Of a stretch of 64,000 nucleotides of DNA, positions 34,081 to 47,200 are shown in pieces. The DNA is from Symsagittifera roscoffensis. Lineage: Eukaryota; Xenacoelomorpha; Acoela; Convolutidae. The stretch lies in the NCBI RefSeq assembly GCF_963678635.1, contig NC_087062.1, positions 560,001-624,000 on the forward strand, written 5' to 3'. The translations under genes were made by a program, and so were the position numbers. The notes under the pieces were generated by a model, which was not told where the DNA came from, made no database searches, and worked only from the letters and a program-made list of their open reading frames with translations. Every line of letters starts with the position of its first letter. Position 1 is the first letter of the stretch.

Positions 34081-34934
34081 ACTTTTTTGAACGGTTAAGG
34101 ACTTTCTTCTGAATTCTGAAAGCGAGTTTGGGGGAAGATCTGACATGAAGACCATTAGCCCTTTTCCTTGCTATCGCCGGCAAAAGAAATAGAGATGACG
34201 AATTTGCTTCAAGGCTTGGCGCAAGCCTAAAATGAAAAAAATTTGTTGAAAATAACTGCGAACATTTTCTGTCCCTGGGCGCATGCATTGACAGTGGGCA
34301 TGTTTGACTAAGATACGCACAACAGGTTCTTTGGCATTGAAAATAATGGGGTATTTTGCAGTATGGGGGATCGGGGAATATCGTAGAAGTCCTCTAGCCT
34401 TCAAAATATTTTGCTCTGAGAACGGTGAAAATTATAAAAGAATGTCTTTATCATCTAGTCTTTATCTCTTTTTCAACCATTTTACTGTCTTTGAGACATT
34501 TCAAAGCTAAGAGATTTCGCTGAATCTCGATGAAGTGTTTCATGGAAAATTTGTTCTTGGTTTTTCAGCAAAATTTTGAATTTAACAACCATTGTTATTA
34601 ACCTAAGTAAATTTAGCCAATTCGAAAAACGCATGAAGTCGATGAGTGGCCGAGAGTCCTGTAATCTTGAGTTGACGAAAAATGCTTCACGATATTGGAG
34701 CTTAAACTATATTGTTTCAGGTTGCAGAAGAAAATTCGGAGGCTGGAGCCAGATTTTATCTACATCTGAATTGCCGATTTCTCTTGTAGGATAATCAGCC
34801 GGATTTCTTTTTCCTGAGATAGGTTTCCATTTGCTTTCCTTTGAAAAAGAAAGAATTTTGTTGACTCTATTGCTGCAAAAGTCTTTGCACTTTGGCGTGT
34901 TCTTCAGCCAAACTAGTGCTGTAGTACTGTCAGT
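34081..34934 (-). pseudogene. Integrase N-terminal and linker remnants
   Basis: Only short fragments are left between RNase H and the integrase core. A zinc-finger-like CQCMRPG stretch near 34,290 may derive from the integrase finger. Elsewhere both strands show only noise ORFs. Confidence 0.4.
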
Positions 34935-35132
34935 TCAATAAAATACGGAGCTCGACTCAAATCTGTATTCATCTAAAACGAATTTGCACAGACGTGATGA
35001 GATTACAGCAGCTTGTAGTTCAAGTTTAGTAATGCTCTTTTGTTTAAGAGGAGCTACTTTGGTTCGGCCTATAACAAAATGAGCATTGCTTTTCGATAAC
35101 GTAACCGTTGGAATATAAATAGAGGCTGCCAT
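34935..35132 (-). pseudogene. RNase H fragment of the Pao element
   Basis: KVAPLKQKSITKLELQAAVI is the conserved segment of Pao RNase H (usual form K-P-L-K-x-x-S-I-P-R-L-E-L). It is preceded by AHFVIGRTK. The frame is lost on both sides. Confidence 0.75.
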
Positions 35133-35251
35133 TGCAATTTGGGATGCATCGGCGAAAACGTGCAGCTGTGTTTATGAGTTGTTTCAAGTTACTCCTATGC
35201 ATCGAGGAACTTTCGCGTAAAGTCCCTGACTACCTTGACGGAGCCATTTTT

Positions 35252-35976
35252 CTACAACACTGGTATGCCCAAGGTGTGTTTCTTCGTCCCATGAAACTCA
35301 GGACCTCCAGATTGAAGGATTTTCATTAGGATCAGAAATGGCGCTACAAACCCCAATGGATCGAATATTGTGGTAAGTGATGACAGTAGTCGGCGAAGTG
35401 TCATGTTTGAGCTTTGGAAACCTGGCTTTGCTTTCGTTCTCACAAACAGAGTATCGTATTTTGTGTTCCAGTGGACACCTAAAATTCGCTGCGTTGCGTT
35501 ATCTTCAACCATGTCAGCCTGTGGCAAACTGATTAAAGCTTCTGGTTTGTTTGACACCAACTCTGTTAAATTGAGTCCACATTTTTCCAATGTTGATTTC
35601 ACATTCAGGACGGAAACTTCTGCTATGTCAATCGATTCAAAGGAATGAACAAAATCATCCATATAAAAATTTTGACGAATAAACTGTTGATATTAGATTG
35701 GCTTGCGAAATCTTTTGATGGTTGATTCAATACGAATATTGCAATTTTAGGCGAGCACTTGGCACCAAAAATCAACCCTATATACTGACATTGCTTCAAG
35801 CCTTTTTGGCTGTTCCACAGAAATCTTAAAGCAATCCGATCAGGCTCTTCGATACCAATTAGCTTGAACATGCCCTCATTATTGGCGGATACAGCCATTG
35901 GTTGTTCACGGAAACGCAAAAGTAATCCAAACTTTTTGTTAAGGAGATCAGGTCCGGCTTCTAAGCAAGAGTTCAA
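35252..35976 (-). pseudogene. BEL/Pao reverse transcriptase with YMDD box
   Basis: 35976-35623 encodes LLLRFREQPMAVSANNEGMF, a run in which the first catalytic Asp (normally SADIEGMF) reads Asn. ALRFLW and YIGLIFGAKCSPKIAIFVL follow. In the next frame NFYMDDFVHSFES (near 35,665) carries the intact YMDD, followed by ILGVHWN and the SLTTIFDPLGFVAP connection. A one-base frame change therefore sits just before the catalytic box. Confidence 0.88.
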
Positions 35977-36487
35977 AGAATTTCCTTGAAAATCTGACGC
36001 AGCCTTTCGTCCGCGCCTTACTTTGCTGTTCTTGTTTGAGTTGACAACCGGATGGTGACGTAAGTACCAGATATTGGGTGGTTGTGGGTTAGTAAGAAAG
36101 AACGGTTTGACATATAGATTTTCAATGCCCGAGGCGAGTGATTTATTTTATAAATCTTGGATGTTTCGATCTTTGCTTAAACTACGTTGAAATGAGTTCA
36201 ATTGAGCTTTCGCGACGCAAAAAATATTTGAAAGCAAAATTTTTGCTTTCTAAAGTAAGTTGATGTTGTATCTTGTTTCGTTATGGCAAATACTTTGAGT
36301 ATTTTTTCATTTTTTTAGACAAAGGCACAGGAGTCAAAGCATTAGATGTTGCTGAATCTTCTGACAAGTTTTCTCAGCGTTGGCTGCTCTCTGTTGCGAG
36401 CATCAATTTAATTTGTTTGCTACTCTCGTCGTTCTTTATTCAGATATTTGGAACTTAAAGGACCAGTGATGGTCCATCCGAGCAAAT

Positions 36488-36817
36488 TCAAGATGGAAAA
36501 TAGGCTTCCAATATGACCTCTCTTGATATCCCTTTAGCAAGGAACCAAAAAGCATCAACGCCAAGGAGAACACGGACAAGGTTTACTTCTAGCTCCGAGT
36601 AATTGGTGTGGCTGAGCGGGTTGAATTTGGAGCAAATATTGACATTGACAATGTCGAAGCAAGTTTTTTCAACAGAATAGATGTTTGGCAACGTGAAGAA
36701 CATTGAAGCAGATTTGAGTGCTGCGACACACAGTTTAATCAAGGTCGAATGAATTTTATCCGTTGAGATAGCTTCATGAACTTTCATGTTGACTGATTGC
36801 TTTGGCGTACTTTTCAC
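36488..36817 (-). pseudogene. Protease-region fragment of the Pao element
   Basis: 109 open codons in the protease position include VRVLLGVDAFW, which resembles the (L/I)IG-D-x-(Y/F)W motif of the Pao DUF1758 protease family. The D-(S/T)-G active site is not visible, so the N-terminal part is lost. Confidence 0.6.
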
Positions 36818-37031
36818 TTTTTCTGCTGCAGTTTCTTAACATTGTATAAAACTGAATCGAATTTTTGCCGTTAATCAGCGTTACCGACATAAGCTGCAGC
36901 TGATTTCTAATGCGGAAGTGAATCCGGATTTATGCTATCATCGGCATCTGGCGAACTGTGAATTCGTTGTTCAACGGCAACGTTGTTAGACTTCTGAGAT
37001 TATTACTATCAGCTTCAGATTTTTCTCTTTG

Positions 37032-37244
37032 CTAATTTGAATGATGTTTTTGATCGCAGTTATCTTGCTGACATCGTTTTTCTGACCTGCAATTGTTCAA
37101 CTTGTGGTTATAAAGGCAATTAAAACACAGTGAGTCTTTCTTAACGATGTCGAAACGTTTATCGAGCGCCAATTTTTTTGAATTCTGGGCGACTCCCAAA
37201 TAATGGTTGCCTTGATCGATAGGGCAGATAATACTCAATGGCAT
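37032..37244 (-). pseudogene. Pao gag zinc knuckles
   Basis: LCFNCLYNHKLNNCRSEKRC followed by DNCDQKHHSN matches the double knuckle of BEL/Pao Gag (usual C-x2-C...H...C then C...C-x3-HH). One residue of spacing in the first knuckle seems lost. Confidence 0.75.
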
Positions 37245-37512
37245 GGTGGAACTGCGGTAAGCAGAATTACGGTTAATTGGATCCTTTTTCCAAGGTCTTT
37301 TTGGAGAAAGGACAATTTTTTGTTTTTATGCTGTTGATAGGACTTAGTCTTGACAACTGGAATTTTTCAATCTGCAAATCCAAATTTTTTGCAGGCTTTG
37401 GAATAATTGTTAATACAATTTGAAAAATCAATTAAATCATTACGCAAAACTCCTTCCATTTCATTAAAACAGCATGAGGAAGCTTGCTGCGCGCAATTCT
37501 GGATAAATTTGT

Positions 37513-38785
37513 TCATCCTAGGTCGGAATTATGACCGTTAGCTTCAAAGTTATGAACGAGCTTGCGCAAAAAAGTCGAATACTTCACAAATGTCAAAGGG
37601 TCGCGTAGATGTGGACGCTCAAAGTCATCGAGTTGTTTTATGTAAGCCGCCACAATTAATTTTGGATTACCGAACCTACGGGTGAGTTTTTCTATGGCCT
37701 GGTCGTACTGGCTAGAGTTTGTGCCAAAACATTCTCTCAAAATTTTTGCGCTTCTTGTACATAGTGTTTCAAGCTACTTATTTTGCTCCACTGGACATAT
37801 ACGAGGACTCTTTCCAATAGCTGTTTGATATAGTATAAACCAATTTTTCCACTCGAGAAAATTTCCATTGCTTATCGAGAAGTTTGAAAACTTTCAAGCT
37901 ATAAGCAGATGAGACATCTTGTGGATTAGACGAACTAGTCAACAAGGACTGCGAACTTTGGTTGATGCTCATTTCTTCAGTTGAGGTCCATCGATGACCA
38001 TTTCGTTTGCCTGGCCGAAGAGGGCTATTAGTTGTAGCGATTGGCAACAATCTGTCGAAGGTTCGAGTCTGGCCTTGAAAAAATCCATAGTTCTGAGATG
38101 CAGAAATGGAGTAATGAATGTTGTTCAAACCTGAATTATGCAAGCCTTCAATGTGTTGTGGAGGCTCAGTGGATGTTCTAGTGAAATGGTTAGAATCACG
38201 CGTCATCTTTTTTCTTATTGGAGCCTCTGCTCCATAAGGAGAGCTTGGAAAGATGCTTGAATCGCGTGGAGTTCTAAGTAAGTTCTCATCTACAGAAGAG
38301 TTGCAATCTTGAAATGTCACGCAATTTGATGGACCTTGGTCCAAAATGGAGTACTTGTGTTCGTTACGAGACATTCCAACACCAGTTGCAGCAGTTCTAA
38401 ATGAAGACCGAATTGCTGTTATTGTTGCTGTACTGACTGAGTTAACATTGAAACTGCACACTGGGACAAAAGTAGCTATGAGGTGGTTTTTAGCTAGAGC
38501 AACTAAGCTATGATTGGATGGTACATCGGTCAGCCTTCTCGTACGTTTTCAGTTCCTTTATGCTTTGCCTTTCTGAGCTAAGCAATTATTGACTTCGTCG
38601 GGCAAAAAAGAAGCTATTTCATTGGCAGTACTTTCACTTTCTGTGATCAGAGCAACCAATTCATTGAGGGAAAACTTAGCGTCGTCAATGTCTTCGGCAG
38701 AAGCAATTTCGGATGTCAGTTGAAATTCAGGTTCTTCAAATGAACGATATCGACAGTGCCATTGGTTCTCAAGTTTGTTCATCAA
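37513..38785 (-). pseudogene. Pao gag, capsid region and N-terminus
   Basis: 37740-37513 holds YDQAIEKLTRRFGNPKLIVA and a PLTFVKYSTFLRKLVHNF segment, the DUF1759 capsid-like module. 38461-37778 is a 227-codon Ser/Thr/Asn-rich linker, and 38785-38558 a helical N-terminal part (TSEIASAEDIDDAKFSLNEL). Frames change between the pieces. Confidence 0.7.
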
Positions 38786-40689
38786 CTAAATCCATTGCTC
38801 AACTAAATCCTTTGTTCTGTACGTGTAAATCCATTCGAAGGTATGCTGGTATGCTATAAAAACAGGAATGTATTCAGGAAGAACAGCGTTTTAAAACTGA
38901 AAAAAATCTCGCTATTAAAAACACACTAAGCACGGAATAGCGGTAAGTACACACTAAATTTAGATACACAGTAAAAACGAAAACATTATTGCATATTTTC
39001 GTCTGCATTTCAAACTAGTTGTCAATTTTTTGACCGTACATCTTCTGTGTCTTCTTTAATTGCTTCTTCATCAAAAAACAAATTGTTGAAGAGTGACGAC
39101 TCGTCCTCGTCAGAAGTATTGGCTTCCAGATCGAGAATATCCCCGCTATCTTTTTCAGTGTCATTGGTTTCTCCTGCACGATTCAGACCGGGTCCATCAA
39201 TTGTCAAAACGAAAAATATGGTTGTGTTTTTTCCAAAAAGTCCCAATCAACGCTTTAACTGTTGGCGAATTCTTCAGACACTACATCTAGAAAACTGTCA
39301 CAATCCCACGACACTGGCTAATGACTATTTTTGGGCATGTATTTTTCAAATCGTCGTCATCAGTTGGGTCCGAATTTAGAGCGGCGGCATTGCCATCACT
39401 ATCCTCAATGCCAATCGCAATTTGAACCACGATGTTTTTGTGACCTTAGGCAAGAGGCTGTTGTCAAGTATGTAGCGTTTGGAGACAAAAATTTATAAGG
39501 AAGTTTTGTCACACTTTGTAGATTGTGTGGCTCGGATGCAATTCGACTGTTTTCCGCTTTTAACTACAAGTCAGAGGTCAAGAGTTCTCGTTATCGCTGA
39601 TGAGCCGTCATCAACTGTGCAGCTTTTGATACACATTCGGGCGATAGTTTATTGCAGTTCAAAATAATATGATTCAATAACTTATCCATTTAACGATGGT
39701 CGCTTATGTGTGGTAAGTAATCAAATAAAATCTAAGTTTTTTATGCTTTTGTGGATTTAGATCATGTTAACTTGAACGCCGGGTTCGGCAAAACATGACC
39801 TGAATGTCAAATGTGACCTTAAGAATCAGTCATCATTCAGAAAATTCCAAAAAATCAGAAATCCGCTATCACAATAATAAATTCGGCGTCAAAATTTTTT
39901 TGTTACAAAAAACCAGGAAATTTTTTTTCGAAAACAAAACAATCTGCCGACAATTTTTTTAATTAAAAAAAGTCCGCAAAGAAGATTTTTTTTCTCAAAA
40001 AAAATTCGGCAACCAAAACTTTTTAAATTAATATTTTGTTTTTGCCCAAAAAAAATTTCGATCGACAAAAAAGGGAAAAAATCCGCCGACTAAAGCCTGC
40101 TATGTTTTCGGCTGCAAATTGCTAACGTGTTTTTTTTTTGTTCAAGGAAATCTGACTTCCTATTAAGAAAGGAATCTGTCGCTTTTGATTATAAATTTAT
40201 ATCGCCAATTGCTGTCATAACTGTCTTACTCAAAAAACCAGGTTTGTGAGTTTCCTTGTTCAATTACAGCCAACCAACCTCCACAAGCTTCATGTTTTTG
40301 TACAACTCGGGTTGATGGTTTTAAACGATTTTTTGGTCAAGAATCTTTAGTCTTAATAATTGATTCGAAATCAAAGTAAATCACAAGTGGTGCAGGCCGC
40401 AAAGCCAGAAAGTTTCAAAGCTCGTATCAGTTCGTATCTTTTTCTGCTAGAGGCATGACTACTGGGGCTGGTTCATGATTCTCCCAAGACTGGATGTAAA
40501 GCTCGTGAGAATCATCACTCCAACTTGAGAATCATGTGAAAGCAGTTTCTACATAAAAATTGTGATTGCGCGATAGGCAACACTTAATGCTTGGATTTCG
40601 CAAATTCATTTTAGTAAATTGCTTATACCTGTACAGTGATACTTTGAAGTTGATTTGTCTAATATTCTAGATGAAGCAAAACTCATGGG
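38786..40689. other. No gene recognised
   Basis: AT-rich flank between two elements. A minus-strand acidic ORF (39246-39022, DLEANTSDEDESSLF) has the character of a transposase or transcription-factor N-terminus but no partner domain. 39,840-40,120 consists of A/T runs. Confidence 0.45.
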
Positions 40690-41215
40690 AGTAGTAGATG
40701 TTGGAGGTTAAATGGGGGGGGGGTGCCTGCTGACCCTCATGTATTAAGATAGGGAATAGAGCATCCGGTCAGCAGGCTATGTATTAAGATTGGGTATAAA
40801 GTCTACAATGTATCAAGATAGGTAAAACCGATGGTAAGGTTTTTATGGTTTTTTGTGGGATGGTAAGATAATGTTAAGAAAAACGTATTTTTTGGTTTTT
40901 GTCTAGTTTTTTCGCAAAAATGTTGGCGCGTGTTAACTAAATTGTGAATATCAAAGGTTAATTACGTGTAAGTTGTGTATTAAAGGGCTTTTAATTGGTT
41001 TTTTGATACACGGTAAGTCGATGGTAAGAGTTTTTGGGTAAATTTTTATGAAAAAATTTTCAAAAAAACTTCAAAACACGATAAGATTAGCTACTTTTTT
41101 GACCTAATTCATTAGATAATCTTGCTTTCTATCTAAATGAAACGATGATCTTACTTTATGTCTAAATGAAAAAATGCTGAAACCTACAGAAACTTCGAAA
41201 AAAATCAAGGTTTTT
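40690..41215 (+). repeat. Left terminal inverted repeat
   Basis: Matches the reverse complement of 56,030-56,547 with scattered differences and small indels. Shared blocks include AGTAGTAGATGTT, a G-run, GCCTGCTGACC, GGTAAGATAATG, ACTTCAAAACACGATAAG and AACCTACAGA. Open reading stretches inside it are not genes. Confidence 0.92.
40725..40777. repeat. Hairpin inside the left TIR
   Basis: GCCTGCTGACC (40,725-40,735) and GGTCAGCAGGC (40,767-40,777) are perfect 11-bp inverted arms with a 31-bp loop. The right TIR has the same arms with the same 53-bp span although the loop sequence has diverged. Three ATGTAT(T/C)AAGAT repeats follow at 40,739, 40,779 and 40,808. Confidence 0.9.
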
Positions 41216-44200
41216 GGAAAAAATTGCAAAAATTTCAAGTTTTGGGAAAAAAATTGCAAAAATTTCAAGTTTTTGGAAAAAAATTTGCAAAATCTTATAG
41301 ATTTGGTCATTTTTTTCGTTGCTTCTGATCTAGTTGAAACAATATACGTACGTAAAGAGTTTGAAATTGAGTTCAAATTGTATTTTAAACGGCATCATAT
41401 TGAGACAATGATACAAAAACGTGAATAAAATTTTCGAGTTTTCCAAAATTTTTAAACAAAATATTTAAATCCGATAAATTTTAGCATTATTTGAGCTAGA
41501 AAGTGGTTATATAATGCTCTCAACATTAACAAAAAAGCTCATAACAGGTGAATCAATTTTGAAACTTCTCGCACTTTAAAATTTGCGAAAACAGTGAAAT
41601 TTACCGTAATTTTTGAGAAAATATAGAAAAATTTAATGAAATCTGTCCAAAGTTTTCCATTTTCAACCTTTTTTTGGTGATTAAATGATTTTTCATCCAA
41701 TTAGGGTGAATTGAACTAGGACTCTCAAAATCAGATGAACATTAAATGCATTATTCTACAAAATATAATGTTCCATGCTACAAAAAACTCCATGATTTAA
41801 CTCCTCCTCAGTTTTTTTCTCAATGATTAACCCAATTTTGTACAAAAATTATGACTTCTGAGCTTTTTTTAACGTTAATAAAAATGAATTCCAATCAAAG
41901 ATGGAAATTGAACAGTTAATTGCTAAAATTGACTAAAAATGGGATAAAATTTTCCTAAATTTTTCTTCGATATTCGTTCAAACTCAAAAAAATTTTCTTC
42001 ATAACTGATGATTATCTCTCTGTTACTTCTGCAACTTAATTTTCATGATTTTTCGAAGAAACGTTCTATGTTTTTTAGGATTATTTTTGCTTTCTGCTTA
42101 AGGCATGTTTTCGCTATTGAAGACCATTTGCAAGAAAATTTAGTCAGAACTGGAGAATTTAGGAGGAAAACAGTATCAATTGAACGAACAATTTGCTGGC
42201 AAAGATGAAATTAGAACTGATACCGTCTGTTTATTACAATAAAAATTGTAAATGTCTTCATCAAGGTTCCCTTGTTCAGTTGCTACCGTAAACTATATAA
42301 GCAAAAATACAACTTTTGGGATCTATAACTATAACTTTTCGTGCAAATTAGTTATTAAATCACTTTTTATTCTTAATTTATGACGGAAGTTTTCTCAAAA
42401 AAGTCCAAGTGAGAAAGAATTGATGCTTGTTAAACATTCAAAATTATATGTACAAAATTAGAATATCAAGGTGTATTTTTACGATTTAAGTGAAAATTAG
42501 GAGGAGCTCTATTAGTTATAATCTGAAAATCTCAGGAAATACGTAAGGGAACCTATTTCCTAATATCTACAATGTAAAAACTTCTGAAAGAGCGCGTCTC
42601 CAAAAATTGCTTTAGTAAGGCAAATGTAGTTGCAAACTGGAACAATTGTATAGTTTTCAGATTTTTAATAAGCAAAAAACTCTATAGTAAAAATAAAGAA
42701 ATGTAGATCTTGAAAGCAAGTTTTTGATTTATGCTTTATGTATCACCTTCCAGAAGATGTCGGATTGGGTTTACTTTACTAAAATTATCCTCAAAACATC
42801 TAATTTTTCAAATAAAGTACCTATTTTATCAAATGATAACAAACTTTTCTAATGAATTACGCATAAATAAAAAACTTTGAGAATTTTTATGTCGGATTTT
42901 TTCTTAAGAAATTTTTTAAAAGCTAATTTTTAGTAAAATTATCTCAAATTTCCTAGAGAACTAAATTGAGTTTCTATCACGAATCAGCATTTTCTCAGTT
43001 TCTGCGTAATCTACTATCTACCAGGTTAATCCAAATTGAACAAAACTTTTTTTGAAAATTGAACTTTAGATGGAAAAATATATCGTTTCAAAGAACGTTC
43101 AAAATCCGAAGCTGAATTAACACCATAAATCCTTTGCTAAAATTCTTTATATGATTTTCTTAACCTCATAACAAAAAATTCATGTTTAAAAAGCGAATTG
43201 TTATTTTAGAGAAAATTTTTAGCTGGGAATGATGTATATCAAAATCTTGAAATTTTCAAAGATTAGCAAAAACATACATTTTTTTATTTTTTCCAGGTCA
43301 TTTATCAATTTCTTTTCTGAAACCAGCAAAAAAAATAGAAAAGCTTAATTCTTGATAATTCAAACCCCATTATCTGCTGAAAAACGCTCTTTTCTATGGA
43401 GCTTTTTACAAGCACTAAACAAGGAAAACTTTAAAATAGTAACTAGAAAAAACCTTTCAATTAGTCGATGTATACAAATATCCAATTTTTTCAATTTTTA
43501 GGCAAATACTTTACTACACATTAGCGTATGTTATGCACTTTTACCACAAATTTATCGCAACAAAGTCTCTGCAAGCTTGCAACCAAGGGAGTTTTTACTG
43601 TTGATTAAAGGTTTTCGGATCGAGTTCCATGGAAAGTTTCACGACAATTTGAACTCGATTTTTGCTGTCTTTATCATCAACAAAAACCTTTGAATGAAAA
43701 ACAAATGACAGTTCAGGTATTGTGATGAAAAAAAACGGTATAACTTCTGACTGAATTTATCACAATTGCATAGACTTTTCAGATGCAGTAAAAACTAATA
43801 TTCATAGTAATATCTATGTTTCTAACAAAAACTTATAATTTTACCTTCTGTTGAAGTGTGTTTGGAGACTGCTGAGCACAAAATTACGCTGCTTCATTGA
43901 TAATGCTTATTCTTGAAATGATTAGTGACTGCCTGGTTGCTATAAGTATGAAACTTACAATTCAAACAAGTCAAAACACCACAGGTTCTACGATATCTTG
44001 ATGCGTGTAAGCGAGTGTATTCTCTGCCACATTCAAGACGTGCAATTTTTTGCGTTTCTATTCAGTGACGGCATCTCACGAAAGAACTTGAGAATAAATG
44101 GGAGATATTGAATGCCCCGATATTTTAGATGAGAAGTGTTGAATAGCCTCAAAAAAAGAATAAAAGTAAGAAAAAACTGCAAATTTTTCAACCAATTGTT

Positions 44201-44289
44201 TTTAACATGAAAGAAATTGGAATGGATAACATTCTATTTGGTCAAGTTAAAAAAGTCATCCAATCCAACCAGGGATTTTTCAAAAGTTT
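41216..44289. other. AT-rich element interior, no gene seen
   Basis: About 3 kb of very AT-rich sequence with only short, unconvincing open stretches (42008-42208 is the longest). In intact Polintons this space would hold capsid, ATPase or integrase genes. Either these have decayed beyond recognition or this lineage lacks them. Confidence 0.55.
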
Positions 44290-47200
44290 TGCTATCAACC
44301 AATCAGAATCGAGCATTTCTTAAAAAGAAATTTTTATCTTTTTTGATATCAACTAATCAGAGTCGACTATTAATTAATAGGAAATTTTTATCTTTTTTGA
44401 TATCGACTAATCAGAGTCGAGCATTAAATATTAGGAAATTATTATCTTTTTTGATATCAACCAATCAGAATCGAGCATTCATTCACATGTAATCTTTGTA
44501 GTATTAAGCAATCAGAATGGATTATTTACAGATTTTAAAATATTTTATAGATCAGAAGCAATGTTTATGAATCTTCCCAATCAATAATTTTTACTGAAAA
44601 ATTTTCTAACATAACTAACATATACATTTGATCCCCAATTCAGATTTTTTTTCTGATTTATACTATTTTTTCGATACTCAATTCAAATTTTAAAATTTCT
44701 ATCAAAATTTCATTGATTTGTTCTATTTCTAACCAGTGAAAAAAGAAATCATCAAAATATACGTTTCTAAAAAAAAAAATTGTTGATAAATCTGGCAGTA
44801 ATCTTCTTTTTTGTAATCTCCCCTCTATCTTTTTAACAAAATTATTGAACTTTCTCTGTTTCCATACAAGTTAAAACTAATACAATCTCCATCAACGTCA
44901 TCTGTCCTCCACTCTTGTAGTTTTTTGTAGTAGTTCATTTTAAAATCTGATAAATGTTCAATTCAGACATTGAAAACGCTTTTGATGGAAACATTTTTCT
45001 TACTGAAATTTACAAAGAAACTTGAAAAACTCGAATTGTTTTATAATTTTTAAAGTGTTTTGTATTAACATCCAGCATAAAAACGTTTTCCTTTCTTTAG
45101 AAAATTGATTTAGCCAATCAAAAATCCAAATTATGGTGAAAAAAGTTGAAAAAAAAACTAAATAAATAAAAGAATTTAAAAAACATAAGGTTTTCAACTA
45201 TATTTCTGTTTGTAAGTTTGTTCAAATCAGACCAAATTTACTTAAGTTTAGATAAAACAACAATTGGATAAAAAAAAATTCTGTAATTTCCTACGCAGTA
45301 ACTTGACAATTAACTGATAATTGGTTACTATTTTATGGCAGTTTGGAGTAAACTGTATGTTTTGTCTGAATTTTCCTCGGATATCATACCTCTAAATATA
45401 CACTTCAGTGAAAAAAAAAAGTTTTGAACCAATTTTTATCTTTTTTGATATCAACTAAACAGAGTTGACTATTAATTAATAGGAAATTTTTATCTTTTTT
45501 GATATCGACTAATCAGAGTCGAGCATTAAATATTAGGAAATTATTATCTTTTTTGATATCAACCAATCAGAATCGAGCATTCATTTACATGTAATCTTTG
45601 TAGTATTAAGCAATCAGAATGGAGTATTTACAGATTTTAAAATATTTTATAGATCAGAAGCAATGTTTATGAATCTTCCCAATCAACCATTTTTACTGAA
45701 AAATTTTCTAACATAACTAACATATACATTTGATCCCCAATTCAGATTTTTTTTTTCTGATTTATACTATTTTTTCGATACTCAATTCAAATTTTGAAAT
45801 TTCTATCAAAATTTTATTGATTTGTTCTATTTCTAACCAGTGAAAAAAGAAATCACCAAAATATACGTTTCTAAATAAAAAAAAATTGTTGATAAATCTG
45901 GCAGTAATCTTCTTTTTTGTAATCTCCCCTCTATCTTTTTAACAAAATTATTGAACTTTCTGTGTTTCCATACAAGTTAAAACTAATACAATCTCCATCA
46001 ACGTCATCTGTCCTCCACTCTTGTAGTTTTTTGTAGTAGTTCATTTTAAAATCTGATAAATGTTCAATTCAGACATTGAAAACGCTTTTGATGGAAACAT
46101 TTTTCTTACTGAAATTTACAAAGAAACTTGAAAAACTCGAATTGTTTTATAATTTTTAAAGTGTTTTGTAATAACATCCAGCATAAAAACGTTTTCTTTC
46201 CTTTAGAAAATTGATTTAGCCAATCAAAAACCCAAATTATGGTGAAAAAAGTTGAAAAAAAACTAAATAAATAAAAGAATTTAAAAAAACATAAAGTTTT
46301 CAACTATATTTCTGTTTGTAAGTTTGTTCAAATCAGACCAAATTTACTTAAGTTTAGATAAAACAACAATTGGATAAAAAAAAATTCTGTAATTTCCTAC
46401 GCAGTAACTTGACAATTAACTGATAATTGGTTACTATTTTATGGCAGTTTGGAGTAAACTGTATGTTTTGTCTGAATTTTCCTCGGATATCATACCTCTA
46501 AATATACACTTCAGTGAAAAAAAAAAGTTTTGAACCAATTTTTATCTTTTTTGATATCGACTAATCAGAGTCGAGCATTAAATATTAGGAAATTATTATC
46601 TCTTTTGATATCAACCAATCAGAATCGAGCATTCATTCACATGTAATCTTTGTAGTATTAAGCAATCAGAATGGAGTATTTACAGATTTTAAAATATTTT
46701 ATAGATCAGAAGCAATGTTTTTGAATCTTCCCAATCAATCATTTTTACTGAAAAATTTTCTAACATAACTAACATATACATTTGATCCCCAATTCAGATT
46801 TTTTTTTTCTGATTTATACTATTTTTTCGATACTCAATTCAAATTTTGAAATTTCTATCAAAATTTCATTGATTTTGTTCTATTTCTAACCAGTGAAAAA
46901 AGAAATCACCAAAATATACGTTTCTAAATAAGAAAAAATTGTTGATAAATCTGGCAGTAATCTTCTTTTTTGTAATCTCCCCTCTATCTTTTTAACAAAA
47001 TTATTGAACTTTCTGTGTTTCCATACAAGTTAAAACTAATACAATCTCCATCAACGTCATCTGTCCTCCACTCTTGTAGTTTTTTGTAGTAGTTCATTTT
47101 AAAATCTGATAAATGTTCAATTCAGACAATGAAAACGCTTTTGATGGAAACATTTTTCTTACTGAAATTTACAAAGAAACTTGAAAAACTCGAATTGTTT

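Larger units (their letters stand above)
33198..38785 (-). mobile_element. Decayed BEL/Pao LTR retrotransposon
   Basis: Read on the minus strand, the order is gag (38,785-37,000), protease region, RT, RNase H, then integrase ending at 33,224, the BEL/Pao order. Fragments are spread over all three frames with many stops. After the integrase stop a purine-rich GGGCTCCTCCGAGGA is followed by TGTAAATG (33,198), a plausible 3' LTR start. I found no matching LTR pair, so the element ends are approximate. Confidence 0.88.

Noticed and set aside
39022-39246. piggyBac transposase N-terminus
   Set aside because: Only an acidic stretch is present; no catalytic domain or inverted ends found nearby.
44290-44490. 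CRISPR-like array
   Set aside because: The 54-bp repeats are directly adjacent with no spacers, in a eukaryotic mobile element. It is a minisatellite.
44217-44492. Repetitive peptide ORF (FLSFLISTNQ repeats)
   Set aside because: The 54-bp unit is a multiple of three, so any open frame repeats automatically. No start context or conservation supports translation.
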